A DNA stretch of 64,000 nt from Gari tellinella (GCA_922989275.2 OV277872.1:27792119-27856118), one strand, 5' to 3'; shown: positions 34,501 through 43,070, counted from the first letter of the stretch. Translations and numbers: made by a program. Notes: generated from the sequence alone by a model not told the origin.

Positions 34501-34688
34501 AATTAAACAATAAGTTTAATGCAAATTAAATTTATGTGAAGAAAAAAATACAAAAAATTAGCAAAATTTATACAAGAACAAAGAAATAATTTTATTTCTA
34601 TTTTTTTCAGCTTGTTGCACAGTGCACAGAAAATGACGAGGGCAAAATATCCCTGGAAGATTTCCGAAGATTTGTGGAGAGTTCATGA
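19509..34688 (+). CDS. EFHC1: EFHC1, EF-hand domain-containing protein 1 (myoclonin), complete, 11 exons
   Basis: Coding exons 19509-19556, 21862-22083, 22671-22821, 24136-24272, 24852-25079, 27274-27615, 28039-28179, 29179-29473, 32585-32675, 33582-33774, 34611-34688 give 641 codons, against 640 residues in human EFHC1. Three DM10 domains start at KVLRF motifs (about residues 90-198, 238-355, 415-520), followed by a C-terminal EF-hand (loop about 586-597). N-terminal landmarks GLPFLPG and RPTVGIGG-like [10 protein letters not shown] are typical of EFHC1. The family (EFHC1/Rib72) lies inside ciliary doublet microtubules as a microtubule inner protein needed for stable motile axonemes; human variants were linked to juvenile myoclonic epilepsy. 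All introns are GT-AG and every phase agrees. In-frame TAA just upstream and an A at -3/G at +4 fix the start. The EF-hand loop has Asn at position 12, so calcium binding may be weak. EFHC2 is the alternative; length and N-terminus favour EFHC1. Confidence 0.96.
20000..21250 (-). pseudogene. degenerate CR1/L2-like LINE RT fragment in EFHC1 intron 1
   Basis: Minus-strand blocks: [20 protein letters not shown] near 21140-21215, [20 protein letters not shown] near 20950-21015, FTDNTKMYG in place of FADDTK near 20910, and WNSIPDWV near 20085. The catalytic FADD reads FTDN and the frame is broken, so it is dead. Lies antisense within the EFHC1 first intron. Confidence 0.85.
21428..21490 (+). ncRNA. 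hammerhead-like motif (Penelope/retrozyme-type remnant?)
   Basis: CTGATGA at 21455-21461, a GGCCT/AGGCC hairpin, then GAAAC at 21478-21482, with GGTGTA / TACCACC able to pair as stem I. Hammerheads of this arrangement occur in Penelope-like elements and retrozymes. Against: one extra A lies between the CTGATGA core and stem II, and stem III does not form convincingly. The motif alone (CTGATGA-hairpin-GAAACGTTGG) is common in animal repeats. Confidence 0.3.
21594..21835 (+). mobile_element. TTAA family A MITE, next to EFHC1 exon 2
   Basis: TTAACCCATTACCCCATAGC ... TATGGGGTAGTGGGTTAA; a compact palindrome centred on GCAGAATGCGCATTCTGC. Ends 26 bp before exon 2. Confidence 0.85.
21862..22083 (+). 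CDS. EFHC1: EFHC1 exon 2
   Basis: 222 nt, phase 0 both sides, acceptor CACTTTCAG. Encodes [27 protein letters not shown] and the [14 protein letters not shown] linker preceding DM10-1. A MITE (21594-21835) ends 26 bp before it. Confidence 0.96.
22349..22525 (-). mobile_element. CAGGGCT family C MITE, EFHC1 intron 2
   Basis: GCTCCAGATAAGGGGAG ... CTCATTAGAATCGTCTCTTC ... GGATTTGTTCAGTTTA; right TIR lost. Confidence 0.75.
22671..22821 (+). CDS. EFHC1: EFHC1 exon 3 (DM10-1, first part)
   Basis: 151 nt, phase 0 to 1, acceptor TTTTCAG, donor GTATAG. Begins [15 protein letters not shown] and includes [14 protein letters not shown], the core of the first DM10 domain. A MITE starts 17 bp after the donor. 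Confidence 0.96.
22839..23020 (-). mobile_element. CAGGGCT family C MITE, 17 bp after EFHC1 exon 3
   Basis: CAGAGCTCCTGATAATGGGG ... TTATCTGGAGCCCTG, flanked by TACTAA/TACTAG (6-bp repeat, one mismatch). Central loop is shortened. Confidence 0.78.
23150..23660 (+). repeat. degenerate tandem repeat, EFHC1 intron 3
   Basis: TTGTTCTTGAATTATCT occurs three times about 150-185 bp apart with TTCTGTCATG between. Confidence 0.6.
23740..24030 (-). mobile_element. TTAA family A MITE, partly duplicated
   Basis: One palindrome (AAATAAAGCAGAATGTGC) followed by two copies of CATTCTGCTTTACTTTTA...TATGTGGTCTCCTGT about 90 bp apart; the terminal sequence is eroded. Confidence 0.6.
24136..24272 (+). CDS. EFHC1: EFHC1 exon 4 (DM10-1, second part)
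   Basis: 137 nt, phase 1 to 0. [30 protein letters not shown] and DQFTK complete the first DM10 domain. Confidence 0.96.
24640..24788 (+). mobile_element. TTAA family B MITE, partial
   Basis: CAAAGGGCTCCTTCAGGAGC, GGGTCTTTACTGTTTG and GTAAGGGGTTAA match family B's right half. Confidence 0.65.
24852..25079 (+). CDS. EFHC1: EFHC1 exon 5 (inter-domain, DM10-2 start)
   Basis: 228 nt, phase 0 both sides, donor GTGAGT. Carries the DM10-1/DM10-2 linker and [11 protein letters not shown], the first strand of DM10-2. Confidence 0.96.
25116..25366 (+). mobile_element. TTAA family B MITE, 36 bp after EFHC1 exon 5
   Basis: TTAACTCTTTCCTCCCTGAA ... GGGTTCAAAGGGTTAA; nearly the same as 11027-11277, so recent. 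Confidence 0.86.
25698..25960 (+). mobile_element. Tigger/mariner-like MITE, degenerate
   Basis: TACAGTACAACTTTTCTATTATGACC at the left (first half shown is TACAGTACAACTTTTC) resembles the TACAGTAAAACCTCTCTATT tip seen at 36226; GACAGGTGAC..TTAAAGCAAAGTGACAG is shared too. Confidence 0.45.
25962..26128. mobile_element. palindromic MITE, EFHC1 intron 5
   Basis: GGAATAAACAACAT answers ATGTTGTTTATTCC, and GACGGTATGACTACATTAGC answers GCTAATGTAGTCATACCGTC: arms about 45 bp around a 50-bp centre. Confidence 0.8.
26798..27000. mobile_element. MITE with TTCGAACTCGC-type ends (copy 1)
   Basis: ACAGTGGAAATTAGATACTT ... TTTATACTGTA, with AACATACCCGTATTTCAAAG facing CTTTGAAATATGGGTATGTT. Same family at 57208-57345. 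Confidence 0.65.
27051..27250 (+). mobile_element. CAGGGCT family C MITE, 24 bp before EFHC1 exon 6
   Basis: CAGGGCTACAGATAAGAGGG ... CCCTTATTTGTAGCTCAA; flanked by a perfect TTATAA 6-bp direct repeat. Confidence 0.85.
27274..27615 (+). CDS. EFHC1: EFHC1 exon 6 (DM10-2)
   Basis: 342 nt, phase 0 both sides, acceptor TTTGTTTCAG, donor [28 protein letters not shown] and [12 protein letters not shown] are diagnostic DM10-2 blocks. A MITE ends 24 bp upstream. Confidence 0.96.
28039..28179 (+). CDS. EFHC1: EFHC1 exon 7
   Basis: 141 nt, phase 0 both sides. [26 protein letters not shown] and KVLRFEAIM lead into DM10-3. Confidence 0.95.
28485..28660. repeat. inverted repeat, EFHC1 intron 7
   Basis: CAGTTGGCAGTGCGCTACAG and ATTTAGCTC..ACGTTTTTGGCGGAAA face TTTCCGCCAAAAACGT..GAGCTAAAT and CGCACTGTCAACTG: arms about 75 bp. 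Confidence 0.75.
28704..28957 (+). mobile_element. TTAA family A MITE, EFHC1 intron 7
   Basis: TTAACACATTACCCCATAGC ... TATGGGGAAATGGTTTTAA. Confidence 0.8.
29179..29473 (+). CDS. EFHC1: EFHC1 exon 8 (DM10-3)
   Basis: 295 nt, phase 0 to 1. [19 protein letters not shown] and the [16 protein letters not shown] / [10 protein letters not shown] blocks are highly conserved in EFHC1/EFHC2 DM10-3. Confidence 0.96.
29498..29660. mobile_element. palindromic repeat (GGTCCAAGGT type), EFHC1 intron 8
   Basis: CAAGCATTTGATTGGCCAGA faces TCTGACCAGTCAAATGCTTG with GGTCCAAGGTGATAAAG / CTTTATAACCTTGGACC at the tips. Related copies at 58150-58300 and a fragment at 38350-38420. Confidence 0.78.
29663..29855 (+). 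mobile_element. CAGGGCT family C MITE, EFHC1 intron 8
   Basis: CAGGGCTCCAGATAAGAGG ... CTTATCTGGAGCCCTG; complete, directly abutting the preceding palindromic repeat. Confidence 0.86.
30118..30345 (+). mobile_element. TTAA family D MITE, eroded
   Basis: TTAACCCTTTTGGCGCC start; GTGTCAAACAGCATGCATCC and GGATCCAAACTGTTTGC around a degenerate centre. Confidence 0.6.
30353..30635 (+). mobile_element. TTAA family A MITE, EFHC1 intron 8
   Basis: TTAACCCATTACCCATAGCC ... TATGGGGTAATGGGTTAA; contains a TTTTTTGTTTTTTG insertion near 30495. Confidence 0.84.
30640..32300. other. intronic stretch with no recognised gene or element
   Basis: AT-rich to about 31450. Only short features: a GAGAGCTCTTATACGAGCTTTC hairpin (inner part) near 31680, ATGACGTCAT-type words near 31835, and a family C fragment near 32235-32310. 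Confidence 0.6.
32585..32675 (+). CDS. EFHC1: EFHC1 exon 9
   Basis: 91 nt, phase 1 to 2, acceptor TTTTATAG, donor GTAAGT. Charged variable linker between DM10-3 and the EF-hand; accepted because both phases fit their neighbours. Confidence 0.88.
32796..33009 (+). mobile_element. TTAA family D MITE (type description)
   Basis: Family D: about 210-240 bp, TTAACCCTTAGCCTGCC ... GGCGGGCTAAGGGTTAA; centre AAACAGCTTGGATCCGGATG and GAGACGCCGAGTAACTCGGCGTCTC-like palindrome. TTAA at both ends. Confidence 0.82.
33024..33140. repeat. palindrome, EFHC1 intron 9
   Basis: ATGCAGTAAACCACTCTTAT faces ATAAGAGTGGTTTACTGCAT; arms about 45 bp. Confidence 0.8.
33299..33554 (-). mobile_element. TTAA family A MITE, just before EFHC1 exon 10
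   Basis: TTAACCCTTTCCAACATAG ... GGGCTATTAATGGGTTGAA; palindrome with a small asymmetry (GCGCATACTGTTTTAC). 27 bp from the exon. Confidence 0.78.
33582..33774 (+). CDS. EFHC1: EFHC1 exon 10 (EF-hand)
   Basis: 193 nt, phase 2 to 0. Contains the EF-hand loop [12 protein letters not shown]; positions 1, 3, 5 and 9 carry D, D, T, D but position 12 is N where Glu is usual. Flanked within about 30 bp on both sides by TTAA-type MITEs. Confidence 0.95.
33797..34047 (-). mobile_element. TTAA family A MITE, just after EFHC1 exon 10
   Basis: TTAACACATTAACCCCTAAA ... TATGGGGTAAAGCATTAA; begins 22 bp after the exon's donor side. Confidence 0.8.
34090..34420 (+). repeat. two-unit tandem repeat, EFHC1 intron 10
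   Basis: CATGTGATA, AAGCTCTTGAGCT and GTCAAGGTCATTA each occur twice, about 165 bp apart. Confidence 0.55.
34611..34688 (+). CDS. EFHC1: EFHC1 exon 11 and stop
   Basis: 25 codons plus TGA; acceptor [30 protein letters not shown] is a degenerate second EF-hand half, ending FVESS. No AATAAA is visible in the next several hundred bases; the nearest clear one is near 35585, so the poly(A) site is undetermined. Confidence 0.94.
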   Translation, partial: LVAQCTENDEGKISLEDFRRFVESS

Positions 34689-34914
34689 GTTATCTCCCTT
34701 ATAATGATAAAAAGACTGCAATTATCTCCCTTTCATCTCTAGTGTTTTTAATCAATATGCGATTTGCAAAGATCATGCAAATAATTATTTCAAAGTTCAC
34801 TGACATGTATAAACCTGAAAAAAGTGCAAAAACTGATGAGCAGTTGTGTTTTCTGTGTTGTTATTGTTAGGATATATTTTTTACTTAAGATTTTATCTCA
34901 TTGTGAGTTAGCCC

Positions 34915-35115
34915 TTGTAAAGTAAGGCTTTTGATGTTCAACTCTCTGCATGCGCTAAGAAATTGTGCTAATTTGTTTAATATACATTTTTGCAGAAATT
35001 GTGTCTGAATATCGAACAGTTTGGATCCAGATCAGGCCCCACACATGGGGCCTGATCTGGATCCAAGCTGTTAACAGAAGTTATCCACTATTTTTAACGA
35101 ATTGCCGCAAGCGTG
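34915..35115 (+). mobile_element. TTAA family D MITE, degenerate
   Basis: CAACTCTCTGCATGCGCTAA and CAGTTTGGATCCAGATCAGG / CCTGATCTGGATCCAAGCTG. Confidence 0.6.
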
Positions 35116-35290
35116 CAAAGAGAATATGTTTACCGGAGAGACATAATTATCTTCAATTCTAACAGACACATGGGGCCTGATCTGGATCCAAGCTGTTAAC
35201 AGAAGTTATCCACTATTTTTAACGAATTGCCGCAAGCGTGCAAAGAGAATATGTTTACCGGAGAGACATAATTATCTTCAATTCTAACAG
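35041..35290 (+). repeat. perfect 125-bp tandem duplication
   Basis: 35041-35165 (ACACATGGGGCCTGATCTGG to TTCTAACAG) is repeated without a visible difference at 35166-35290. Confidence 0.9.
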
Positions 35291-35927
35291 AAATGAACAG
35301 AAACTTGAATTTTTCTTGTGCATTTCTCTCTTTTATTTATGGAAAAGTGAAGAAAATATTACTGAACATTTATATCGAGAAAGTATTAAATGCTGCAATG
35401 TATCAAATAACCGTTGAATAGATGGTTAAGAAAATAACTTTTAACTACATTTTTTATGTTCACATAAAAATGCAGTAAATCTGTGATAGTATTAAAGTAT
35501 TATACTGATGTCACTTCTATTTCCTTTTTACTTCAATACCTGTGGTAGAAGTCTTTTTATCACATAAAACCGCCTCTGGCAGTGCAATAAAGCCATTCAA
35601 TAAATGATAGTGAAATATCAATATTTGGGCTGCGACCCTACATATTCGTCCACAAACGCTGTATGACGTGGGGCACCAAATGATGTCATATGCCATGAAG
35701 TTACCATAAACAACATCAGTTTTTGGCGGAAAATACATATGGCCAAGAGACTACAAACTAAGGAGTCAGTTGATTTTAAATAGGGTTTTATAATGTTTAT
35801 GTGATAAATAGAATCACAAATTTGTGCTCATTATTTATAATTTTTAATAAACTCGTTGACTAAAATGAATATAACGCTCGCCAAGGCTCACATCATATTG
35901 TTTTAGTCAATTTGTTAAAAATGATAA

Positions 35928-36149
35928 TTAACTCTTTGCATGCTTAGCGGCGTATACATTTGCCACAGTGATTGCCTTTGCAAACAGACTGGATCCAGAT
36001 GAGACGCTGCATTACACAGCGTCTCATCAGGATCCAAACTGTTTGACACTCTGATCCCGTTTTGAAAAGAAAATTAGAAAATTCTATTTTTAGAACATCA
36101 GACGACAATTGTTGAAGACGAAAAATATTACCCAGCATGCAAAGAGTTA
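35928..36149 (+). mobile_element. TTAA family D MITE
   Basis: TTAACTCTTTGCATGCTTAG ... CCAGCATGCAAAGAGTTAA; centre GAGACGCTGCATTACACAGC and complement. Confidence 0.82.
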
Positions 36150-36225
36150 ATGAGCACTCATGTAAGATCCTCTATTTATTTCCCATGTCCTTCAGTATCT
36201 TATGTCTGTATGTATGTCAGCAAGT

Positions 36226-36345
36226 ACAGTAAAACCTCTCTATTACGGCCACTTAATTGTGTTTATTATTTGTTTTTAAAGACAGGTGACTGCTTAAAAC
36301 AAGGTGACAGTAAAACAGAAAGCTCCATTAGGAGTTGCATACAGT
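36226..36345 (+). mobile_element. Tigger/mariner-like MITE, 5' half
   Basis: TACAGTAAAACCTCTCTATT, then GACAGGTGACTGCTTAAAAC and GACAGTAAAACAGAAAGCTC; cut by the RTE fragment. Confidence 0.5.
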
Positions 36346-36360
36346 TGCAAAATGTATAGT

Positions 36361-36962
36361 CATTCACCTATCTGGAAAGTCGTGTTACTTTGTGCTGACC
36401 TTGCTTCTCTATGGTTGCGAAACCTGGACACCATACAGGCGCCATATCAGGAAACTGGATCAGTTTCACCAACGCTGCCTGCGCAAGATAATGAGCATTA
36501 AGTGGCAAGATAGGATCACCAATGCAGAAGGTGCTAGAACAGGCAAATCTACCTGGCATTGAAGCTCTGCTTATCAAAGCTCAGATCAGATGGACAGGAC
36601 ATGTGTTGAGAATGAGTGATGACCGTATCCCAAAACAGTTGTTCCTCTCAGAACTTGCAGTAGGCACACGAAAAGTCTGGGCACCCCTGAAGCGCTACAA
36701 GGACGCCGTCAAGACTTCCTTCAAAGCGTGCGAAATCAAGGTTGATGGTTGGGAGACCTTGGCTAAAGACCGAGATGCATGGAGGCTCGCAGTCAACAAG
36801 GGAGTGGCCACTTTTGAGTTAAAGCATCTTGGTAGCCTAAAAACAAAACATCATGCAAGGAAAGAGAGACAGCAAAATGCAGCCCGCAACATAGCTTGCC
36901 CGAAATGTGGACAACTTTGCGTGTCCAAATTTGGACTCCCAAGCCATATGAGGCGACACTGA
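36361..36962 (+). pseudogene. RTE-type LINE, C-terminal RT fragment with zinc finger
   Basis: [39 protein letters not shown], then after a one-base insertion near 36529 [13 protein letters not shown] and QIRWTGHVLRMSDDRIPKQL, ending CPKCGQLCVSKFGLPSHMRRH-like C2H2 finger (four ligands C, C, H, H visible) and TGA at 36960. This is the typical RTE-clade C-terminus. Confidence 0.85.
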
Positions 36963-37416
36963 AGCATCGTCGATTCGACGGCTATCCAAGAAGATATCAG
37001 TTATGGACTAAGTATGATAGCTAGGAACACTACCGGTAAACTGCCTGAATGTGAACAGCATAATTATGTTGCATTGCATTTTAGTAATTTTGACCTTGAC
37101 CTCTGTGACCTTAGGGTTTTGCAATTAAGTCAGTTGTTGACTAATAAAGTGTTTGAATTTATTTGTTTTTTCAAACACATTTCTAGGTTGTTGGCTGATT
37201 GTGTGTGTGTGTGGTTTTTTTTTACAATGTGAATAATCTTTAGTTGTTGCTGTAAGCAGTGAACGCCAAAATCAAGTCTGTACTGAGTTTGTATCAGCAG
37301 TGCTCATAGTATATTGAACTTGATATTTTACCTTTTTCACACAAGATCTACTGTCAAAACAATTTGGATCCACTTATGGGAACTTTCTGCATTATTCATG
37401 TCTCGCATTTAGCAGA

Positions 37417-38226
37417 TAACCCATTACCCCATAAAAAAACCTTTTTATTTATGCTTTTCGGTGGATTACCACGAAAAAGCAGTGGATGATCACTTGGTAA
37501 GCCACTGCAGTGGATTATCACCAATCGCTTTTATTATGAATTTTCCCCGTAGGGCTCCCCAAGAATCGTAGTCAATCGTGTCTTATCGTTAAATTCCGGC
37601 AGTCCGATTTGTCGCGAACTACTCACCGGAAGAGCACGAATCCAAACTCGGGAGCAACGAAGTCATTCGGATGACGTCAAATCAACAAATAAGTGACGTC
37701 ATTATACCGCCAACTGTCACGCACATGTGTTCGACATAAAACGTGGGGCTCAACACGGGAAAAATAATGTACGTTTCGCTTTCAATTTTTAAACAATTTC
37801 GTTTAAAAAGTGGCTTAAAAGCATAAATAAATAGAATAACTGTGTTTTTTCAGTGTAAGATCGATTTTAATCCATTTCGTGAACATCAGACTGTTATATT
37901 TTCACTCGTGGCTTCGCCACTCGTGAAAATATAACGTCTGATGTTCACTCAATGGATTAAATTTTGATCTTACACTGAAAAAAACAGTTATCCTCTATAT
38001 ACACCTTTAATTTATTGCTCCACTGAAGGGGAATTTTTTAGTCCCATTTTATACTGTCATGAGTATGAATCAGAAGAAAAAGTTTCTATATCCAAGCAGA
38101 CAGTAGGTTAAAGTAGGCTGAAAGTAAAGCAGAATGTGCATTAAAGCACATTCTGCTTTACTTTCAACCTGCTTTAAGTAGTTAACTTTCTTCACAGCTA
38201 GAAACAGGCTATGGAATAATGGGTTA
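37417..38226 (-). mobile_element. TTAA family A MITE split by a 0.55-kb repeat
   Basis: AACCCATTACCCCATAAA at the left and ATGGAATAATGGGTTAA at the right; family A sequence resumes at TACACCTTTAATTTATTGC near 38000 after the repeat. Confidence 0.75.
37446..37998 (+). repeat. 0.55-kb interspersed repeat, copy 1
   Basis: From TATTTATGCTTTTCGGTGG to CAGTTATCCTCTAT. Nearly identical to 58713-59242 apart from about 22 extra bases (AAATCAACAAATAAGTGACG). The right half folds: TTTTCACTCGTGGCTTCGCC hairpin inside longer arms (TTTTTTCAGTGTAAGATCG / its complement). Confidence 0.85.
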
Positions 38227-38229
38227 ACT

Positions 38230-39588
38230 TTATGCACAGATATAGTGGAGAAGACCATATTCTTTTCCAATAAATGCTTTCAAGCTAAAACAATTACCAT
38301 GTACATGTATATAAATAGATATATAGCAAACAGTTTGAAGCTAGATAGTCCTAATGAGTTTGAGTTGAGCCGAGTCTGAGATCGTTCTCAAGCATTTGAT
38401 TGGTCAGATTTGAGCAAAGCAACTCCGGTTTTTGTGATTTTTTCAGCTAGGCACTCAGGGGAGAATACTTCTTGATAACTTCATAAAAGATAAAAGTTCA
38501 TGAATTATCCCCCTTTGATGAACTTACAGAACGCAACAGAACAAAACTTTATTTCATCTCAGGCATGGTTACATGCAGCATGAGGTATAGTATATAAACA
38601 AGAAGAACATTAACAATGTGACCTAGCAAGGCTTATACAGAGTCTGATATAAACATTTGGTATATTTCCGTATTTGGTGACGAACAATACAAGACACGTT
38701 TTTAGCTGTTTTACAGTGCAATAAGAAGTACAGGGAGAATACCTATTGATGACTTCATAAAGAATTATCTCCGTTTTAATCCTGCCTTGCTTGTGAACTG
38801 AATTGTGAACAATTTGGATACAGCTCAGAGGATGTTTCATTAACTAACCCTTTGAACCCTAGTCCCGCATATAGGTGTACTTTTCAAAAGTGTACCTGAT
38901 GTGAATAGGGGGGGGGGGCACTTCATTCAGCGGCGGATCCATCCATTTTTTGCCTGTTGAAACACTGATTTTTTTGTTGTTGTTGTGCGCTAAAATTTGT
39001 GAAAAAACGGGCCTGATATAGTTTATGGAGATATCTTCTAAGTTATGGATCTTTTAACTTAGTCCTCATACTGAATTTGATAGCATGCTTGCCTTTACCC
39101 GGGCGTTAACGTACATTTGTTTGGTAATACAGAAGCTCAAGAGGTTACATTTTGTAGTTTTTTTTATGACAGGTGGTAATTTTAAGCGGTTACATCTCGT
39201 TAAGAATAATGACCACCATACATCTTCATTCAATAGTCGATTAATTCAGATTTTACCTTATATTTATGTTGTCCCCAATTAAGCAACCACCTGCTGATTA
39301 TAAGCTCCTACTGCCTTACCCCGAATACACTAGTTATTTGCAAGCTGTTTGGATCCTGATCACCAGGATCCAAACTGTCTTGACACTCAATATTATATTT
39401 CTTAAAAACTACCTAAAATTTAGACAAATAAAAGCAGGTCACACGTTTATTGGAAGATCTCAGTATATTCTTACAAACAGTGCAGATCCTGAAGGGACCC
39501 TTTGATCAGGATCTATAGTGTTTGCATGTAATCTTCACACAGGTACATGTACCGTTAGATTGATATAGATGGAGAGTATTTTCGTCTG
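38230..39588. other. intergenic, little recognised
   Basis: Fragment of the CAAGCATTTGATTGGTCAGA palindrome near 38390, a family B scrap near 38850-38895, a GGGGGGGGGG run near 38909, and a short GGATCCTGATCACCAGGATCC-type hairpin (arms only) near 39350. No gene seen. Confidence 0.6.
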
Positions 39589-39833
39589 TTAACCCTTTAG
39601 GCGTCGAGATCGCATAAAGTTGACTGTGCAAACAGTTTGGATTCTTATCAGATGCTGCATAACGCGGCGTCTGGTCAGGATCCAAACTGTTTGACACTCA
39701 TATCTATATTTTGAAGTTACACAACCTTAACTCTAACTTTGAAATGATATTGCATACGGCAATATTGAAGCTGGCGACACTATGGCGCTGAAAGTGTAAC
39801 AACCTCATGGTTAATTTGGAGCCGAAAGGGTTA
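39589..39833 (+). mobile_element. TTAA family D MITE
   Basis: TTAACCCTTTAGGCGTCGAG ... TGGAGCCGAAAGGGTTA; centre AAACAGTTTGGATTCTTATC / GGATCCAAACTGTTTG. Confidence 0.78.
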
Positions 39834-41349
39834 TGCGATTACTAGCTAGTACCAGGAGGCAGACACCTGTTGAATGCAGGAAAAACAATAATAATGCAGA
39901 ACGCACCTTCAGTAATTTTGAGGTGGTTTATTTTTGCATGACTTTTATCCTGAATTCAGCAATCATGTGTCTTTAAGGGGTTTCTATGGAGGGTTCGCTC
40001 AATACAAGCTTGGGTGTAACTGTTCTTATAAGATGTATACGTTAGATACGTTAGTCAAATGAAAGTCGTATTAATCAATTTTAGTTACAATTAGTGCATG
40101 TGCACCAATGAAACATGGTTTAGTTTGCTTTAGGTGGCTTAATTCCCAATCCGGAACTGGCAAAAAGAAGTCTGGGATTGGCCGAGTTGTTATAAAAAAA
40201 TTATACGTTTTATGTAAATTAAAGCTTTGATGAACGTATTGCTATGCAACTAAAATGATATCGCGTAAAATATAAGGTAGCACTGTCTATTTTTTCTTCC
40301 GTGTTCAGACGCTTCATGTAATGATATGAATCTCGACTGTAAGGAAGTCACGGGAACTATACACAATTCCGTGGTATAATAGATCAGTAAATACAATTGA
40401 AATGCATTCAGGATACTTGTATACATTTAATTCAAAAGTTGAATTGTTGGACAGCTTAATTATATTTTATGAATTCTAGCCAGCGTTACAAATAAACAGA
40501 TACATGTATATCCCGTTGATTTATATTGACCGACTCCTTCTTCTTGTGAATTCTTTCTACTACAAAGTAAGTTTTTATTTCTTGCGCTCTCTCACTTTCT
40601 GTAACTCTGTCAGACACCCAGCCACCCACCTACTAACCAACACCCACCCAGACAGAAAGAGGACGATCTAAGCCCCAACTAAAACACTTTATAAGCAAGT
40701 TTCAAGAAGCTTGGTCTCTGACTGGAACTTGGACAAACTGGAACTCATAATTATTAATGTTGTTCGTTTGGGTTTTTGTTATTTGTTATTTTATTTAATT
40801 TAATTGTTTTTTAAGACAAAAATATACGACAATTGCCTAGCAGACGATATTTCAGCAGTTCAATGTTTAATGAAGTGTACATGAATATACTATATTTATG
40901 GTGCGTTGCATACTTTCTGTGCAATAGAATCAAAAACGTATTAAACGATCGTAGAATCTTTAAGGCAGGTGACCGCTTAATGCGATAGAAAAGTAAAGCA
41001 AAAAGCTCCTATAGAATTTGATTTGATTTGTTTTGATTTCACGTCGCTTTTCAGTCATATCGCGACGTCCAGCTAATTACAGTTGGATGAAGACCCCAGA
41101 ATCCCTTTATGCACTGTTTCCGGCACAAATCGGCAACTGGGTAGAACCACCGACCTCCCACAAGCAGCTAAAAGGTTTTCCCACATGAACAATCCGAATG
41201 ACCAAGCTGGGATTCGAACTCAGTGGTGTTCAGCTTAGTGATGTAAGTCACAATGAATTTACCACGTGACCACGGAAGCTTGAACTTCTGTTGCGTCTTG
41301 CTGGCTGCTTCCTGGCTGTAACCAACTGCTCGATTATGTCCCGCTGTGA
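39834..41349. other. intergenic, no gene recognised
   Basis: Short family scraps only (GCAGGAAAAACAATAATAATG near 39880, interior; GTGACCGCTTAATGCGATAG near 40970). A GCTGGGATTCGAACTCAG segment near 41208 resembles a pol III B box in reverse. Confidence 0.5.
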
Positions 41350-41500
41350 TAACCTTTGCAAACAGTTTGAATCTAGATGAGACGCCGCGCAACGCGGCGT
41401 CTCATCAGGATACAAACTGTTTGACACTCTAGTCATGTTTTGAAAATAAAGCAGACGACAAGTGCTGCAGACGAAACATTACACAGCATGCAAAGAGTTG
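41350..41500 (+). mobile_element. TTAA family D MITE, left tip eroded
   Basis: GATGAGACGCCGCGCAACGC and complement; right end GCATGCAAAGAGTTGA. Confidence 0.72.
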
Positions 41501-41804
41501 AGTCACGTGCCGTTTAATAAAGGATTAACTGTACGTGTAAAATTAACCCTTGAAGGCTTCCTACAGTAGAGAAGACGTACGTTACCAAAAGCATCAACGT
41601 TGACAATACTGACACTTCAGGTTACTCTGAAAGTCAAACAGTTTTGAGACTGAACAGACCCGGAAAAATGAACAGATCAAGATGCACACATTGTGGCTGA
41701 TCTTATCTTATTCTGCATTAACATGTACTTGCATTACAGTAAAACACATCTATGACGATCACTAAATGTGCATGTAGTTCAATTCGTCGATAAGACAAAT
41801 TGCA

Positions 41805-42022
41805 TGCCGTTTATAGCAAGATGAAAATAAAACAAAAAGCTCCTATAGAGGTTTTCTGTTTTATTTTCCTCTTGAGATGCCGTTTATAGCAAGATGAAAA
41901 TAAAACAAAAAGCTCCTATAGAGGTTTTCTGTTTTATTTTCCTCTTGAGATGCCGTTTATAGCAAGATGAAAACAAAACAAAAAGCTCCTATAGAGGTTT
42001 TCTGTTTTATTTTCCTCTTGAT
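41805..42022 (+). repeat. three tandem 73-bp units, each a hairpin
   Basis: TGCCGTTTATAGCAAGATGA starts at 41805, 41878 and 41951; only one base difference is apparent. Each unit folds (AAAACAAAAAGCTCCTATAG / CTATAG..GTTTTCTGTTTT). Confidence 0.9.
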
Positions 42023-42081
42023 ATTTATAAACGGTCACTTTTCCTTTCAACCACCAGTAAATCTTATATTCAAGTGGTTGA

Positions 42082-42297
42082 TACCCTTTCACTGCCAACG
42101 CGCATGAATACTAACCATTGCAAACAGTTTGGATACTAGTCAGACGCCGCAATCATATCAGTGTTTTTTAAAGTAAATAAAACCACACACGCATGATATT
42201 CAACATTTTATGAAAAAAAGCGAACAAATAATAAGCAGACGATAATATGGCGGAAACTGTGTTAGACAGGTTATCACGTCATAATGGCAGTGAACCT
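42082..42297 (+). mobile_element. TTAA family D-like MITE, degenerate
   Basis: ATACCCTTTCACTGCCAACG ... CATAATGGCAGTGAA with CAAACAGTTTGGATAC; half of the central palindrome is missing. Confidence 0.6.
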
Positions 42298-42647
42298 TCC
42301 CTTGGGTTAAAGAGGCATTTTATATAAAAAAAATTCTCTCGCCACGCGACTGAAATATATCTTTACCTATTTGCAAAGTTATCATATAACTTCAATGATA
42401 GGAGTGACATGTACTTTCATTGAAAAGTGTTAGGCTCTGGTGATCATAAATGGATGTCTAACATGGGGGAATTCCCTCGCTTTACAACGATTCTATTTAT
42501 ATTCCATATTTACCCAAAACTATAAGTAACTGTGTATTTTACAAAATCTGTTATTGTTGCAACAGAGAACTGTTTAATCAAACATGGATGTAGCCAACAG
42601 AACATTATAAGATATTGAAACAAAGGTATGTTCATAAACAAAAAGCT

Positions 42648-42913
42648 TTTAACACATTACCCCATAAATATATATATACACATTTTTACGGCTTTAAATT
42701 ATACCTCCATTGAAGAAAATAGAAATCTAGTTCCTTTTTTACAATCAAGAATAGTCTCCATAAGAAATATTTTCAATATCCTATCAGATAGTAGCTTAAA
42801 GCAGGCTGAAAGTAAAGCAGAATGCGCCTTAATGCGCATTCTGCTTTACTTTCAACCTGCTTTAAGTGGTCAACTATGAACAATACTAGAAATAGGCTAT
42901 GGGGTAATGGGTG
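42648..42913 (-). mobile_element. TTAA family A MITE
   Basis: TTAACACATTACCCCATAAA ... TATGGGGTAATGGGT; palindrome GCAGAATGCGCCTTAATGCG. Confidence 0.84.
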
Positions 42914-43070
42914 AAAGTTGTAATATGTGAAATGTATATGTTGTATGTAACTCATACACTGACATATGTATATGCATTTGTCGTCTGCTTTTATTTCTCT
43001 ACATTTAGATTTAAGGCATTTTTACTAAATAAACGTCAGCATAAGTGTCCAACAGATTGGATCCTGACCC

